NCBI GenBank assembly: GCA_902826685.1
Contig: CADEFT010000043.1
Location: forward strand, 1 to 47,668
Reading direction: 5' to 3'
Length of the DNA: 47,668 nucleotides
From: an uncultured Acidobacteriota bacterium
GTDB lineage: Bacteria; Acidobacteriota; Terriglobia; Bryobacterales; Bryobacteraceae
Positions 15,004 through 22,743 of the stretch are shown here, in pieces. The notes below the pieces were generated by a model. That model searched no databases, was not told the DNA's origin, and saw nothing but the letters and a program-made list of their open reading frames with translations. Made by a program: the position numbers and the translations under genes. The stretch's first letter is position 1. Each line of letters opens with the position of its first letter.

Positions 15004-16289
15004 GTGCGGAAACCGATCAGGACGCGATTCAGTTTCGCGATCGCCCAGCGCGCTGCGGGCGTTTCGCCCCTGGTGCGCCGCAGCGATTCCAGATCGACGA
15101 AACGATCCTGCCAACTGTACTTGCCCGATTCATAGGGGTACACCACCGATGCGAGAAAATGCAGTTGGTCGGAAAGCCGCGGCTCGGCCGAGGCGGGTTT
15201 GGTGTCAAAAGTCCGCGCCGTCGAAAGCGGATCGCCCAGCCGGCCCGCGCCTTCAAAATCGAGCAGCCGCAATTGCCCCGAAGGCGCACGCAGGAAATTG
15301 GCGATCTTGGCGTCGCCCAGGTAAAGCCCCCTCTCATGCACCTGGCCGATCATCCGCCAGCAGCCTTCGAGCAGCGTCACCGGAAGGTTGCCGGCCAGCT
15401 TGAGATCGAGCAGCGACGGGCCTTCGATGTGTTCCAGCACGAGGATGGTCTTGCGGGGAAGATCGAGCGAGTCGATCAGTTTGGGGGCCAGTCCCTGCAG
15501 ACCGTGGCGGCGCAGCAGCCGGTAAAACCGCAGCTCGCGGCGGAGAAAATCGCAGCCGTCGGTGCCGTCCGGCTGCACCTGGCCGCGATGGTAACCGACT
15601 TTGAGAACCACCGGTTCAAACGTTTCACTTTCGAGCCGCATGGCGCGAAAGATGCCGCACTTACCCTGCTGGCGAATCGCGTCGAAGACCGGATAGCGCA
15701 GCAGCAGGCGGCGCACGGCGGGGTCCTGCTTCACCGGTCCGGCGAAACGGGCCAACTCATCTTCGATGCCGGGAGGAACGGCCGCCTGGGCCTCGCGGCT
15801 GTCGTCCACCGCTTCTCCCTCAAGCTCGATGCGGCCGCCGTGATAGGCGCCGTAGCGATAGTAGAGCGGCAGGTCGCGGCCGAACGGAATCGCGCAGGGA
15901 ACGGCGGGACACTGATCGCGGAACGGCGCCACCACCCGCTTCATTCCCGCTACGGCCGCTTCGCTCACCTGCGGCAGATATACCACCAGGCACTTGCCGA
16001 TCTGCGTGTAGCCGAAAATGCCGGCATTCATTTTGCGCAGCAGTTTCACCGTGCGCACGTACTTACAATGAAGGCCGGCCGAAGCGATCGAAGGCAAAGC
16101 CGCCGAGAGAACCTGGTGCGCATTCATGGGCGTGAACGGCACATAAAGTTTCCAGCCCTGCGCCGCCAAGGGAATGGCGCCGCAGGCGTACCACATGTCC
16201 GTTTCGACGGCTTTGATGCCGGGAAGCAGTTCTTCCGGCCGTGGAATTTCCGGTCCGCTGAAAGGGGCTCCGCGCCTGTTAGTAGGCAC
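15000..16289 (-). CDS. Class III lanthipeptide synthetase-like protein (lyase-like + kinase) without cyclase domain
   Basis: A 429-residue protein resembling the first half of LanKC/LanL enzymes, which phosphorylate and then eliminate Ser/Thr in precursor peptides. The N-terminal part (about 35-160) carries the LanKC-type segments GWKLYVPFTPMNAHQVL, NAGIFGYTQIGKCLVVYLP and YYRYGAY, corresponding to the phosphopeptide lyase region. The kinase part has FEPVVLKVG (ATP-binding Lys), a conserved Glu in FLRRELRFYRLL, the catalytic loop LGDAKIANFL (D326, N331) and LLDFEGAG (D344, E346). DFE in place of DFG is usual in LanKC. It stops soon after the kinase, whereas true class III enzymes continue with a LanC-like cyclase, absent here. 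The GTG start overlaps the precursor gene by 11 bp, with GAGG upstream. A protein kinase unrelated to RiPPs remains possible. Confidence 0.7.
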   Translation of the reverse strand: MPTNRRGAPFSGPEIPRPEELLPGIKAVETDMWYACGAIPLAAQGWKLYVPFTPMNAHQVLSAALPSIASAGLHCKYVRTVKLLRKMNAGIFGYTQIGKCLVVYLPQVSEAAVAGMKRVVAPFRDQCPAVPCAIPFGRDLPLYYRYGAYHGGRIELEGEAVDDSREAQAAVPPGIEDELARFAGPVKQDPAVRRLLLRYPVFDAIRQQGKCGIFRAMRLESETFEPVVLKVGYHRGQVQPDGTDGCDFLRRELRFYRLLRRHGLQGLAPKLIDSLDLPRKTILVLEHIEGPSLLDLKLAGNLPVTLLEGCWRMIGQVHERGLYLGDAKIANFLRAPSGQLRLLDFEGAGRLGDPLSTARTFDTKPASAEPRLSDQLHFLASVVYPYESGKYSWQDRFVDLESLRRTRGETPAARWAIAKLNRVLIGFRT

Positions 16290-16575
16290 TATCCTCGAGG
16301 ATGAAGACCGTTGTGACGGTCACCGTGGTCCAGGTGGCGGCGAGAGCCTTGCCCTTGACGCGCGCCGGTACCAGGGCCGCCAGTTGGCGCTCGTTGGTGG
16401 CGTATTTCACCAGCACCTTGGCCTTGGCCTTTTCGGTTTTCGCTTTTCCCATCGCCGCGCGCAGAGCCTGGTATTTATCCGGATTGGCTTTGAGTGCGGT
16501 TATGGCTTCGAGGATCAACTCTTCCGGAGCCGGCTCGGTCGAGACTTTGGCGGGTTTCTTGGTTGTAGTGGCCAT
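16279..16575 (-). CDS. Putative RiPP precursor peptide, Thr-rich and cysteine-free
   Basis: A 98-residue small protein between a radical SAM maturase and a LanKC-like gene. The N-terminal 78 residues are hydrophilic and helical (PEELILEAITALKANPDKYQ, then Lys/Ala-rich stretches) and look like a leader. The last about 20 residues change character abruptly: after KGKALAA comes TWTTVTVTTVFILEDSAY, with five Thr, one Ser, no Gly and no Cys. This looks like a core peptide for Thr dehydration and possibly C-methylation. The whole protein has no cysteine, so thioether rings cannot form within it. The start ATG lies 7 bp after the radical SAM stop codon, with GGAAG about 14 nt upstream inside that gene. 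I do not recognise a named leader family; the precursor role is inferred from size, composition and position. Confidence 0.65.
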   Translation of the reverse strand: MATTTKKPAKVSTEPAPEELILEAITALKANPDKYQALRAAMGKAKTEKAKAKVLVKYATNERQLAALVPARVKGKALAATWTTVTVTTVFILEDSAY

Positions 16576-16582
16576 GGTTTTT

Positions 16583-18814
16583 CTAAGTACTTCCTTTCAT
16601 GATTGGTTGGTCGGCCGTTTGAATCGAATCCAACGGAACGAATCCGGACGGGGGAGCGTAGTGCAGCCAATCGGGCGCCTCGGCGTGCCGGGGCCTGTTG
16701 CGGCAGGTGGCGAGCGCGAGCACTTTGCCGTTGACCTCGAGCGCGATCTCCAGCCCGATCCAGCGGTCCGCTATTGCGCCGGCGCGGCCCAGCGACTTCC
16801 GGCTGACCGCGGCATCCATTTGCAGATAGAGGCGCGTCTCTTCCGCCGTGAGGGCGATGCGTTTGGGTTGGCCTTTGCGGCGCGTATCGCGGATTTGAGA
16901 GCTGCCGTCGGGCAGCACGGTAAGCGTCAGCTTGGCGCCGCGCGCATAGGCGGAGCGCCAGACCCGCAAGGCCGCCTCGACGGCGGAATCGTCCACCTGC
17001 GTTCCTTCGAGACGCTCGAAGTCATGCAGATAGACCAGCCGGTCCACCTCTTCCTGCGGCAGCGGAAAGGTGTAGCGATACATCGGATGCGCGCCGGTCC
17101 AGCGGATGCCGAATTGTTCGGGATGGTCGAAGTAGGGGCTGAAGCGATGAAGCTGAAACCGGCCGCCGCCCGAGGGAGGGCGAAGATGATGGAGCTTGGG
17201 AATCATGGCCGCCATGCGGTCGTAGGACGCCTGTTTTTCTCCCGGCAGTCCGGACAATAGATTCCATCCGCAGAAAATCGAAAGCTCTTCGCACCACTTG
17301 AGCAATTGAACGTTCTGCAGAGCCGAGACGCCCTTCTTCATCAACGCCAGCAGGTCGTCGTCCAGGCTCTCGATTCCCGGCTGCACCCAGCGCACGCCTG
17401 CCTTGGCCAGCGTTTCGGCCTCCTGCCGCTTCACGTTGGACTTGATCTCCCAGAAAAACATCCAGTTGTGGCCGCGGCGGGCGACTTCGGGCAGCAGCGT
17501 CCGCATGTACTCGCGCGGAAGAATCAGGTCCATCGCGTAGAAGCGGCCCACGCCATAGCGCTGCTCCAGCCGTTCCAGTTCTTCGAGGACGGGCTCGGCC
17601 TCCCAGGCGCGAAACTTCATGATCTCGTGCAGGCCGCAGAACGTGCATTGCGACTTCTGCCCCCACCAGCAGCCGCGGCTTCCCTCAAACGGGATCCAGG
17701 GCTTCATCTTGCCGTGCAGGTTCAGCCGCTCCAGCCGGTGGAAGTAGGCATCGTAGTCGAGCGGCAGACGTTCGGAAGCCGGATACAGATCTCCTGCCGG
17801 CCCGGCGGCGACAGCGCCATCGGGTTGGCGCAGACTCATTCCAGGCATGGGCCCGCTGAGCCGCCCCTCGGCGCGGATGCGCCGGACCAGTTCGGGCAGG
17901 ATGGCCTCGCCTTCCATGTGCACGGCGTAATCGACATAAGGGCACGTGCCCAGGATGGCGCGGCCCATCTCACCGGCGCATTGCGAGCCCCCGAAGACGA
18001 TCACCATCCGTGGATGCTTCTTTTTCAACAGCCGCGCCAGCGCCATGGACGCGCCCAGTTGCGAGATGGTGAGCGAGAAGCCCACGATGTCGTAGCGCGA
18101 CCAGTCGGTTTCCTCCATCGTGCGGTCGAGATAGCGGGCCGTGACCGGCTCCAAGGCTCTCAGGATGGTGTTGCCCGCCCCTTGCCAGGGAATCTCGCTC
18201 AACGGATCCTGCGCGAACATTTCTTCCAGCCGGTCGCCTGTTTCGGCGCCGTAGTAGTGGCGCGAGAAGATCCATTCCGGCAGATAGCCGAGAAGATTGC
18301 CGAGCTGATTGTAGAGATTCAACCCGATGTCGGCGGCGTAGTCGACGAACAACTCGTGCACATCGGCTTCCATGCCCTTCGACCGCAGCGCCGATTGCAG
18401 CGTCGCCAGTTGGATGGAGGGCAACGCGGGCGACATCCAGGGCATCGAGATCAGGCCGACCCGCGGCGCTCCGTCGTCTTGAACCTGAGCCGGCCGCCGC
18501 TTCAGACGCTCCGGATCGAAGGCGGTTCCCGGCGGCTCGCCGCCCGCGGAAAGGAGCCGGTCGAATTCGTGCAGCAGCGCGCGGGCGGTCCTTAGCTTCG
18601 CCGCCGCCCGTTCCTCCGCGCTCATCTGCGACACCAGTTGCCGCATGCCCGCGGCGACCGAAGCGCTGTCGATGTTGGATTTCGCGCGTTTCGAGGAGCC
18701 GCCCGCGGCGGTTTTCCCCGGCCCGTCTTCTTCCAGTAGGAGAAATGCCGCACGCAGAAAGGGAAGCCGCAAAGGATCGGCAATTCCCAACTGTCCCGCC
18801 TGTGACTGGGCCAC
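16583..18814 (-). CDS. Cobalamin-binding radical SAM RiPP maturase (rSAM 'ocin' type)
   Basis: A 743-residue enzyme. Residues about 115-300 form a B12-binding-like Rossmann domain (VGLISMPWMSPALPSIQLATL, DIVGFSLTISQLGASM, MVIVFGGSQCAGEMG). The radical SAM core starts at GCWWGQKSQCTFCG, a Cx7Cx2C cluster motif (C382, C390, C393), and continues with MKFRAW, WFFWEIKSN-like and VQPGIESL segments. The GCWWGxKxxCxFCG block matches the 'RiPP maturation radical SAM protein 1' family, whose members act on ribosomal peptides. The N-terminal about 110 residues have no match that I recognise and the C-terminus may bind the leader. A GTG start is used, with AGAGG about 10 nt upstream. It is the first gene of a four-gene operon and lies directly upstream of the putative precursor. 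The exact chemistry (methylation, epimerisation or cross-linking) is not readable. Confidence 0.82.
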   Translation of the reverse strand: MAQSQAGQLGIADPLRLPFLRAAFLLLEEDGPGKTAAGGSSKRAKSNIDSASVAAGMRQLVSQMSAEERAAAKLRTARALLHEFDRLLSAGGEPPGTAFDPERLKRRPAQVQDDGAPRVGLISMPWMSPALPSIQLATLQSALRSKGMEADVHELFVDYAADIGLNLYNQLGNLLGYLPEWIFSRHYYGAETGDRLEEMFAQDPLSEIPWQGAGNTILRALEPVTARYLDRTMEETDWSRYDIVGFSLTISQLGASMALARLLKKKHPRMVIVFGGSQCAGEMGRAILGTCPYVDYAVHMEGEAILPELVRRIRAEGRLSGPMPGMSLRQPDGAVAAGPAGDLYPASERLPLDYDAYFHRLERLNLHGKMKPWIPFEGSRGCWWGQKSQCTFCGLHEIMKFRAWEAEPVLEELERLEQRYGVGRFYAMDLILPREYMRTLLPEVARRGHNWMFFWEIKSNVKRQEAETLAKAGVRWVQPGIESLDDDLLALMKKGVSALQNVQLLKWCEELSIFCGWNLLSGLPGEKQASYDRMAAMIPKLHHLRPPSGGGRFQLHRFSPYFDHPEQFGIRWTGAHPMYRYTFPLPQEEVDRLVYLHDFERLEGTQVDDSAVEAALRVWRSAYARGAKLTLTVLPDGSSQIRDTRRKGQPKRIALTAEETRLYLQMDAAVSRKSLGRAGAIADRWIGLEIALEVNGKVLALATCRNRPRHAEAPDWLHYAPPSGFVPLDSIQTADQPIMKGST

Positions 18815-18856
18815 GCCTTGTACCTCTAAGCCGGAGCCTGCCTCGAACCAGGACGA

Positions 18857-18885
18857 AAGTTAACATGAATTTGAAACCGCGTCAA
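18857..18885 (-). promoter_or_regulatory. Candidate promoter/operator of the RiPP-like operon
   Basis: On the minus strand, TTGACG (18885-18880) and TAACTT (18862-18857) are separated by 17 bp and lie about 40 bp upstream of the GTG start of the radical SAM gene. The -35 box is strong and the -10 box weak. The -35 box is one arm of an inverted repeat CGTCAA-TGAC-TTGACG (18880-18895), which could be an operator for a regulator binding over the promoter. The motif is seen directly; its use is inference. Confidence 0.4.
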
Positions 18886-18908
18886 TGACTTGACGGTCAC
18901 TGCGGCGC

Positions 18909-19523
18909 TCACGCGGCCAAAAGCTGCTGAACCTTCTGCTTGACCGTCTCATCCGCTCTTGCCACGTATTTCTGCGTCAGATTGTTGAGATCCCTCTCCG
19001 CTCTTGTCACGTCGGCGTCGGTGGCGGTGCCGTTCTTGAGGGCTTTGTTCAGTTGATCGTAGGTGAGGCGGCGGATGTTCCGGATCGCGATCTTGGTCTC
19101 TTCTCCCCTGGCGTTCGCCGTCTTAACGTAGGTTTTCCTCGTAGCGTCGTCCGTCGCGGGCACCGTCACACGAACCGTTGTGCCGTCGTTTCCCGCCGGC
19201 AGCCCGAGAGTTGAATTGATCGCGTTGGCGATCGGCGTCAACATCTGGCGGTCGTATGGTTGGATGAGGACCAAACGCGGCTCCGGAATGTGGATCGAGG
19301 CGAGTTGCGGCACCGGCGTTGGAGTTCCGTAGTAGTTGACAAATACTCTCGAGAACGTTGAGGACGTGACCCGGGTCTCGCCGATCGCGGCAAGGTCTTG
19401 CTTTAAGCCGGAAATCGCGGCTTCCATTTTGGTCTCGGCCGCGGAAAGCATTTCGGCGGGCGATTGGGCGCGGGCCGCCGGAGCGAGCGCCACGGAAACG
19501 ATTAACGGCATCAGATGTTTCAT
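18909..19523 (-). CDS. Exported ribosome recycling factor-like protein
   Basis: A 204-residue protein whose residues about 25-204 align with ribosome recycling factor: VNYYGTPTPVPQLASIHIPEP (62-82), IQPYDRQMLTPIANAIN, LGLPAGNDGTTVRVTVPAT, the RRF signature IAIRNIRR (R148, R151, R152) and the C-terminal helix LNNLTQKYVARADETV. The family's IRTGRAS segment is changed to IGETRVTSS. Unlike cytosolic RRF it begins with a clear signal peptide, KHLMPLIVSVALAPAARA then Q20. An internal ATG (M25) would give a canonical cytosolic RRF length, but no ribosome-binding site precedes it and the upstream residues are a good signal. The normal frr neighbours (tsf, pyrH) are absent, so this is probably a paralogue. 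Its role outside the cytoplasm is unknown. Confidence 0.8.
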   Translation of the reverse strand: MKHLMPLIVSVALAPAARAQSPAEMLSAAETKMEAAISGLKQDLAAIGETRVTSSTFSRVFVNYYGTPTPVPQLASIHIPEPRLVLIQPYDRQMLTPIANAINSTLGLPAGNDGTTVRVTVPATDDATRKTYVKTANARGEETKIAIRNIRRLTYDQLNKALKNGTATDADVTRAERDLNNLTQKYVARADETVKQKVQQLLAA

Positions 19524-19612
19524 TCAACAATATATGGGAGAGCGTCCGGCTGAATTTGCCAACAAAGAGAAAAAGCGCTCGCGGGGGTACAATAGAGGCG
19601 GAGATCCAAGCC

Positions 19613-20380
19613 ATGGAAGTTCCCGGCCTGCTTCTGATTCTGGCCTTGCCGGCGCTTTCCGCGCAGAGCACGACGCCGGCGGTGCCCGCCCCTCCCTCCT
19701 CCACGCCTATTGCCGCCACTCCCGCCAAGCCGTTGGGCCCGGAAACGCGCGGCGACATTCTGATGGCTCGCAAGATGTACCGCGAGGCCATCGACGTATA
19801 TAAGGAAGCGCCCGCCGATTCGGCCATCGTGGTCAACAAAATCGGCATCGCCTACCACCAGATGATGCAGCTCGATCCGGCGCGCAAGCACTACGAGCGC
19901 GCCGTCAAGATGAGTCCGAAGTATTCGGAAGCCATCAACAACCTGGGCACGGTTCACTATGCGCGCAAGAGCTACCGCAGGGCGGTGAATCTCTACAAGC
20001 GCGCTTTGCAAGCCAATCCGAATTCGGCCTCGATTTACAGCAACCTGGGCACGGCTTACTTCGCGCGCCGGAACTATGAGGCGGCCACCGAAGCCTATCA
20101 GAAGGCGCTCTCGATCGACCCGGAAGTGTTTGAGCATCGCAGCAGCCACGGCGTGCTTTTGCAGGAACGGTCGGTGGATGAAAAGGCCAAGTTCCATTTC
20201 TTCCTCTCGAAAACCTACGCCAAGGCGGGGCATGTGGAGCGCGCGCTGCTCTATATGCGCAAGGCGATCGAGGAGGGCTTCAAGGATCGTCAGAAATTCC
20301 GCGAGGATCCCGAGTTCGCCGCGCTGAAAGAGCTGCCGGAGTTTCAGCAACTGCTGACGATGGAAGTGCGTGTCCTCTAG
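19613..20380 (+). CDS. Secreted TPR-repeat protein
   Basis: A 255-residue exported protein with a signal peptide (VPGLLLILALPALSAQ), a Pro/Thr-rich linker (TTPAVPAPPSSTPIAATPAK) and five or so TPR units. Examples are NKIGIAYHQMMQLDPARKHY, NNLGTVHYARKSYRRAVNLY and SNLGTAYFARRNYEAATEAY. A C-terminal variant unit (YMRKAIEEGFKDRQKFREDPEF) resembles the TPR tails found in many Acidobacterial proteins. ATG 19613 is chosen because it begins the signal peptide and GGAG lies 9 nt upstream; the frame stays open a further 57 bp. It overlaps the following TPR lipoprotein gene by 11 bp, so the two are probably co-translated. It is divergent from the RRF-like gene. The binding partner is not known. Confidence 0.83.
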   Translation: MEVPGLLLILALPALSAQSTTPAVPAPPSSTPIAATPAKPLGPETRGDILMARKMYREAIDVYKEAPADSAIVVNKIGIAYHQMMQLDPARKHYERAVKMSPKYSEAINNLGTVHYARKSYRRAVNLYKRALQANPNSASIYSNLGTAYFARRNYEAATEAYQKALSIDPEVFEHRSSHGVLLQERSVDEKAKFHFFLSKTYAKAGHVERALLYMRKAIEEGFKDRQKFREDPEFAALKELPEFQQLLTMEVRVL

Positions 20381-22181
20381 ACCGCTGTTGCTGGTTGTCC
20401 TGCTGACCGCGGCCTGCGCCGGCAGGCGTGCGGAACGGCCCTTTGACCGCATCGCGATTCTTCCGTTCGACAATCTGTCGGCCGATGCCGGGCTCGATTG
20501 GATCGGCCCGCTCGCGCCCGGTGTGATCGCCACGCAAACCACGGGCGCGGCGCGCTTGCTGCCGCTGGTGGCCACGGGAGAATTCGATCTCGCCAGGCTG
20601 CGCGCCACCCAGGCCTTGCGCGGCTATTACCAGATGGAAGGATCGAGGCTGCGGCTGCGCGCCACGCTGACGGACATCGCTACCAACCGCACGGTGCGCG
20701 CCTTCGATCACTCGGGGCCGGCGTCCGATGGACCGCTGCCTCTGCTCGACGCGCTGTCGAAAGACCTGGCGGACAAGGTGCGCCCTTATCCATCTTCGAA
20801 CCGCGAGGCGGTGGCGTCGCTTGGCTCGGCGCTGCTGGAGACCGGGGCGCGCGAGCGGGCGCAACTGGCCGAGTCGGCCTACCGGAAAGATCCCGCGTTG
20901 ACGCCGGCGGCGATCGAGGCGGCGCAGACCTACATCGCCTCGGGCGATCCGGCCTCGGCCGCGGGCATTCTGCGGTCGCTGGCGCCGGGCGAATCGGCCG
21001 AAAGCGCGCAGGCCGGTCTCATGCTCGCATTGCTTGAACGGAACCAGGCCGCCATCCGGCCCGCGCTTGAAACGGCGGTTCGCTTTTCGCCGCGCAATTC
21101 CGATCTGCTCGGCGAATTGGGTCAACTGGCCACGCGCGCCAGGGACTATGGGTCGGGGGTGCGGTGGTTTCAGAAGGCGATTGAACTCGAGCCGGAACAT
21201 CCCGGTCCCTGGAATCTGTTGAGCTACACGCAGGCCTACGCGGGGGATTTTCCGGCGGCTCTCGCTTCGGTGGAACACCTGCGCACGTTGAGTCCGCAGG
21301 ATCCCAACAGCTTTGACAGCATCGGGGAAATCAACTGGATGGCGGGCCGCTTCGACCAGGCCTACAAGAGCTTTCTCGAGGCGCAGCAGAAAGATCCGCT
21401 GTTTCAAGGCGGCCTCGAATTCGCCAAGGCCGCGTTTTCGCGATTGATGGCGGGCGACACCGCCGGCGCCGATCAGCTATTTGGCCGTTATCTGGAATCG
21501 CGCCGCGCCGCCGCCGATCCGATCGTCGACCTGCGCCAGGCGCACTGGCTTTCGCTCACCGGCCGCCGGGCGCAAGCCTTGGAAGCTTCGGCGAAACTCG
21601 CCGCCGCCGGGGGAGAACTGGGATCGCGCGCCGCCAGTTTCCGGTCGATGTGGCTGGCGCAGGCGGGCCGCCGCGAAGAAGCGCAGGCGATGGCGGCGAA
21701 TGCGCGCGGTCTGGCGCGCAGTCCCGGCGCGGTGAACATGGCGGCGCTGGCCGGGTTGCTGGCGAGTCCCAATGCGCCTCCCCAAGCGTGGCTCGCGCGG
21801 GCTCAAGCGCTGTTCCATCCCAATGCACCCGCCAGTTTCGCCGAGAGCGCACTGGCCTATGCGCTGTTTCTCAACGGTCATTATAAGGAGGCGGCCGCGA
21901 TCCTGGAGCGGCTGGTGCGGCAGACCAACCCCGGCGTCGTCGATGAATTGCAATCGCTGCTGGCCGGCGCCAGGCTTCAATTGGGCGATGCCAAGGGAGC
22001 CTTCGAATTGCTCAACCGGTGGCCGCTCCCTCCGGTGCCCGGCGAGAGCCTGTTCGCCTCCCTGTGGTTTCCAAACGTGATCGAATGGCGCGGCAAAGCT
22101 ACCGCATCGGTGCGCGGCGCGGCGGCGGCCCAACCGATGTTGACGCTGTTTCAAGCGCTTGAGGGAAACCGGGCGCGGTAA
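20370..22181 (+). CDS. TPR lipoprotein
   Basis: A 603-residue predicted lipoprotein: LLLVVLLTAACAGRR contains a lipobox with Cys at about residue 16. Residues about 22-140 resemble the FlgO/TolB-like N-terminal domain found ahead of TPR arrays in Acidobacteria (FDRIAILPFDNLSADAGLDWIGP, then ATLTDIATNRTVRAF). The rest is a long TPR array (ETAVRFSPRNSDLLGELGQL, KAIELEPEHPGPWNLLSYTQ, SLEAQQKDP-like units). The GTG start overlaps the preceding TPR gene by 11 bp, and no separate promoter is visible. It is probably anchored to the inner or outer membrane and acts as a scaffold together with the upstream TPR protein. Function beyond protein binding cannot be read. Confidence 0.8.
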   Translation: MSSRPLLLVVLLTAACAGRRAERPFDRIAILPFDNLSADAGLDWIGPLAPGVIATQTTGAARLLPLVATGEFDLARLRATQALRGYYQMEGSRLRLRATLTDIATNRTVRAFDHSGPASDGPLPLLDALSKDLADKVRPYPSSNREAVASLGSALLETGARERAQLAESAYRKDPALTPAAIEAAQTYIASGDPASAAGILRSLAPGESAESAQAGLMLALLERNQAAIRPALETAVRFSPRNSDLLGELGQLATRARDYGSGVRWFQKAIELEPEHPGPWNLLSYTQAYAGDFPAALASVEHLRTLSPQDPNSFDSIGEINWMAGRFDQAYKSFLEAQQKDPLFQGGLEFAKAAFSRLMAGDTAGADQLFGRYLESRRAAADPIVDLRQAHWLSLTGRRAQALEASAKLAAAGGELGSRAASFRSMWLAQAGRREEAQAMAANARGLARSPGAVNMAALAGLLASPNAPPQAWLARAQALFHPNAPASFAESALAYALFLNGHYKEAAAILERLVRQTNPGVVDELQSLLAGARLQLGDAKGAFELLNRWPLPPVPGESLFASLWFPNVIEWRGKATASVRGAAAAQPMLTLFQALEGNRAR

Positions 22182-22295
22182 TCGAAAAGTTGTAGCCGCT
22201 CAAAGACCGGGTGGCAAGTACCCGACCGGCTGTGATACTCTTGATGCCAGGATAAGACTGAGAAATAGGAACGCGAGGAGTACGCATTTCAGATC

Positions 22296-22565
22296 ATGTC
22301 GCTGGTCACTGAAGTCAGATCGCAGGTGATTTCCAAATATCGTGTCCACAAGACGGACACCGGTTCGCCTGAAGTGCAGGTCGCGATTTTGAGCCAGCGC
22401 ATCGCGCAGCTCACCGAACACTTCAAATCGCATCAGAAAGATCATTCCTCCAGGCTCGGGTTGCTGACCATGGTGGCCAAGCGCCGCCGTCTCTTGAAGT
22501 ATCTCAAGAACAGCTCGCCCGAGCGCTACAAGGCTTTGATTTCGAGTCTGGGCATTCGCCGTTAG
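22296..22565 (+). CDS. rpsO: 30S ribosomal protein S15
   Basis: An 89-residue primary 16S rRNA-binding protein of the small subunit platform. It matches S15 over its full length: KTDTGSPEVQVAILSQRIAQL, the LTEHFKSHQKDHSSRLGLL block with the conserved His and Ser contacts to helix 22 of 16S rRNA, and the C-terminal RRRLLKYLKNSSPERY. It is followed by pnp, the widely conserved rpsO-pnp order. A GAGGAG sequence lies about 15 nt upstream of the ATG, further than usual. In other bacteria S15 represses its own translation; I cannot see a specific structure here that proves this. Confidence 0.97.
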   Translation: MSLVTEVRSQVISKYRVHKTDTGSPEVQVAILSQRIAQLTEHFKSHQKDHSSRLGLLTMVAKRRRLLKYLKNSSPERYKALISSLGIRR

Positions 22566-22566
22566 G

Positions 22567-22587
22567 CCGCCGATAGGCTTTCGGCGG
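22567..22587 (+). promoter_or_regulatory. Hairpin just after rpsO
   Basis: A perfect 7-bp stem (CCGCCGA at 22567-22573 with TCGGCGG at 22581-22587) and a 7-nt loop begins two bases after the rpsO stop codon. There is no T-run after it, so it is more likely a partial attenuator or RNA processing/stability element between rpsO and pnp than a full terminator. Confidence 0.45.
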
Positions 22588-22701
22588 GCAAATCACCTGA
22601 TTCGAACCGTCCGTTAGAACTCCCGAGCCAAGACAAGACTTGCGAGGACGCGCGGGCGCGGGCGAGCGAGTTCCTTCGCATCAGTCTTCCTAACTCTGCC
22701 G

Positions 22702-22718
22702 GCCAGGCTGGTCCTGGC
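22702..22718 (+). promoter_or_regulatory. Stem-loop in the pnp leader
   Basis: GCCAGG and CCTGGC form a 6-bp stem with a 5-nt loop, 25 bp upstream of the pnp start and 13 bp before its GGAGG ribosome-binding site. In enterobacteria the pnp leader hairpin is cut by RNase III and PNPase then represses its own synthesis; the same mode here is possible but inferred from position only. Confidence 0.4.
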
Positions 22719-22743
22719 AGGTTGAAGATTTGGAGGACTTTAA

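Noticed and set aside
14694..16304. 536-codon plus-strand frame opposite the LanKC-like gene
   Set aside because: It is a shadow of the kinase and nucleotidyltransferase genes; the minus-strand frames carry recognisable catalytic motifs and operon overlaps.
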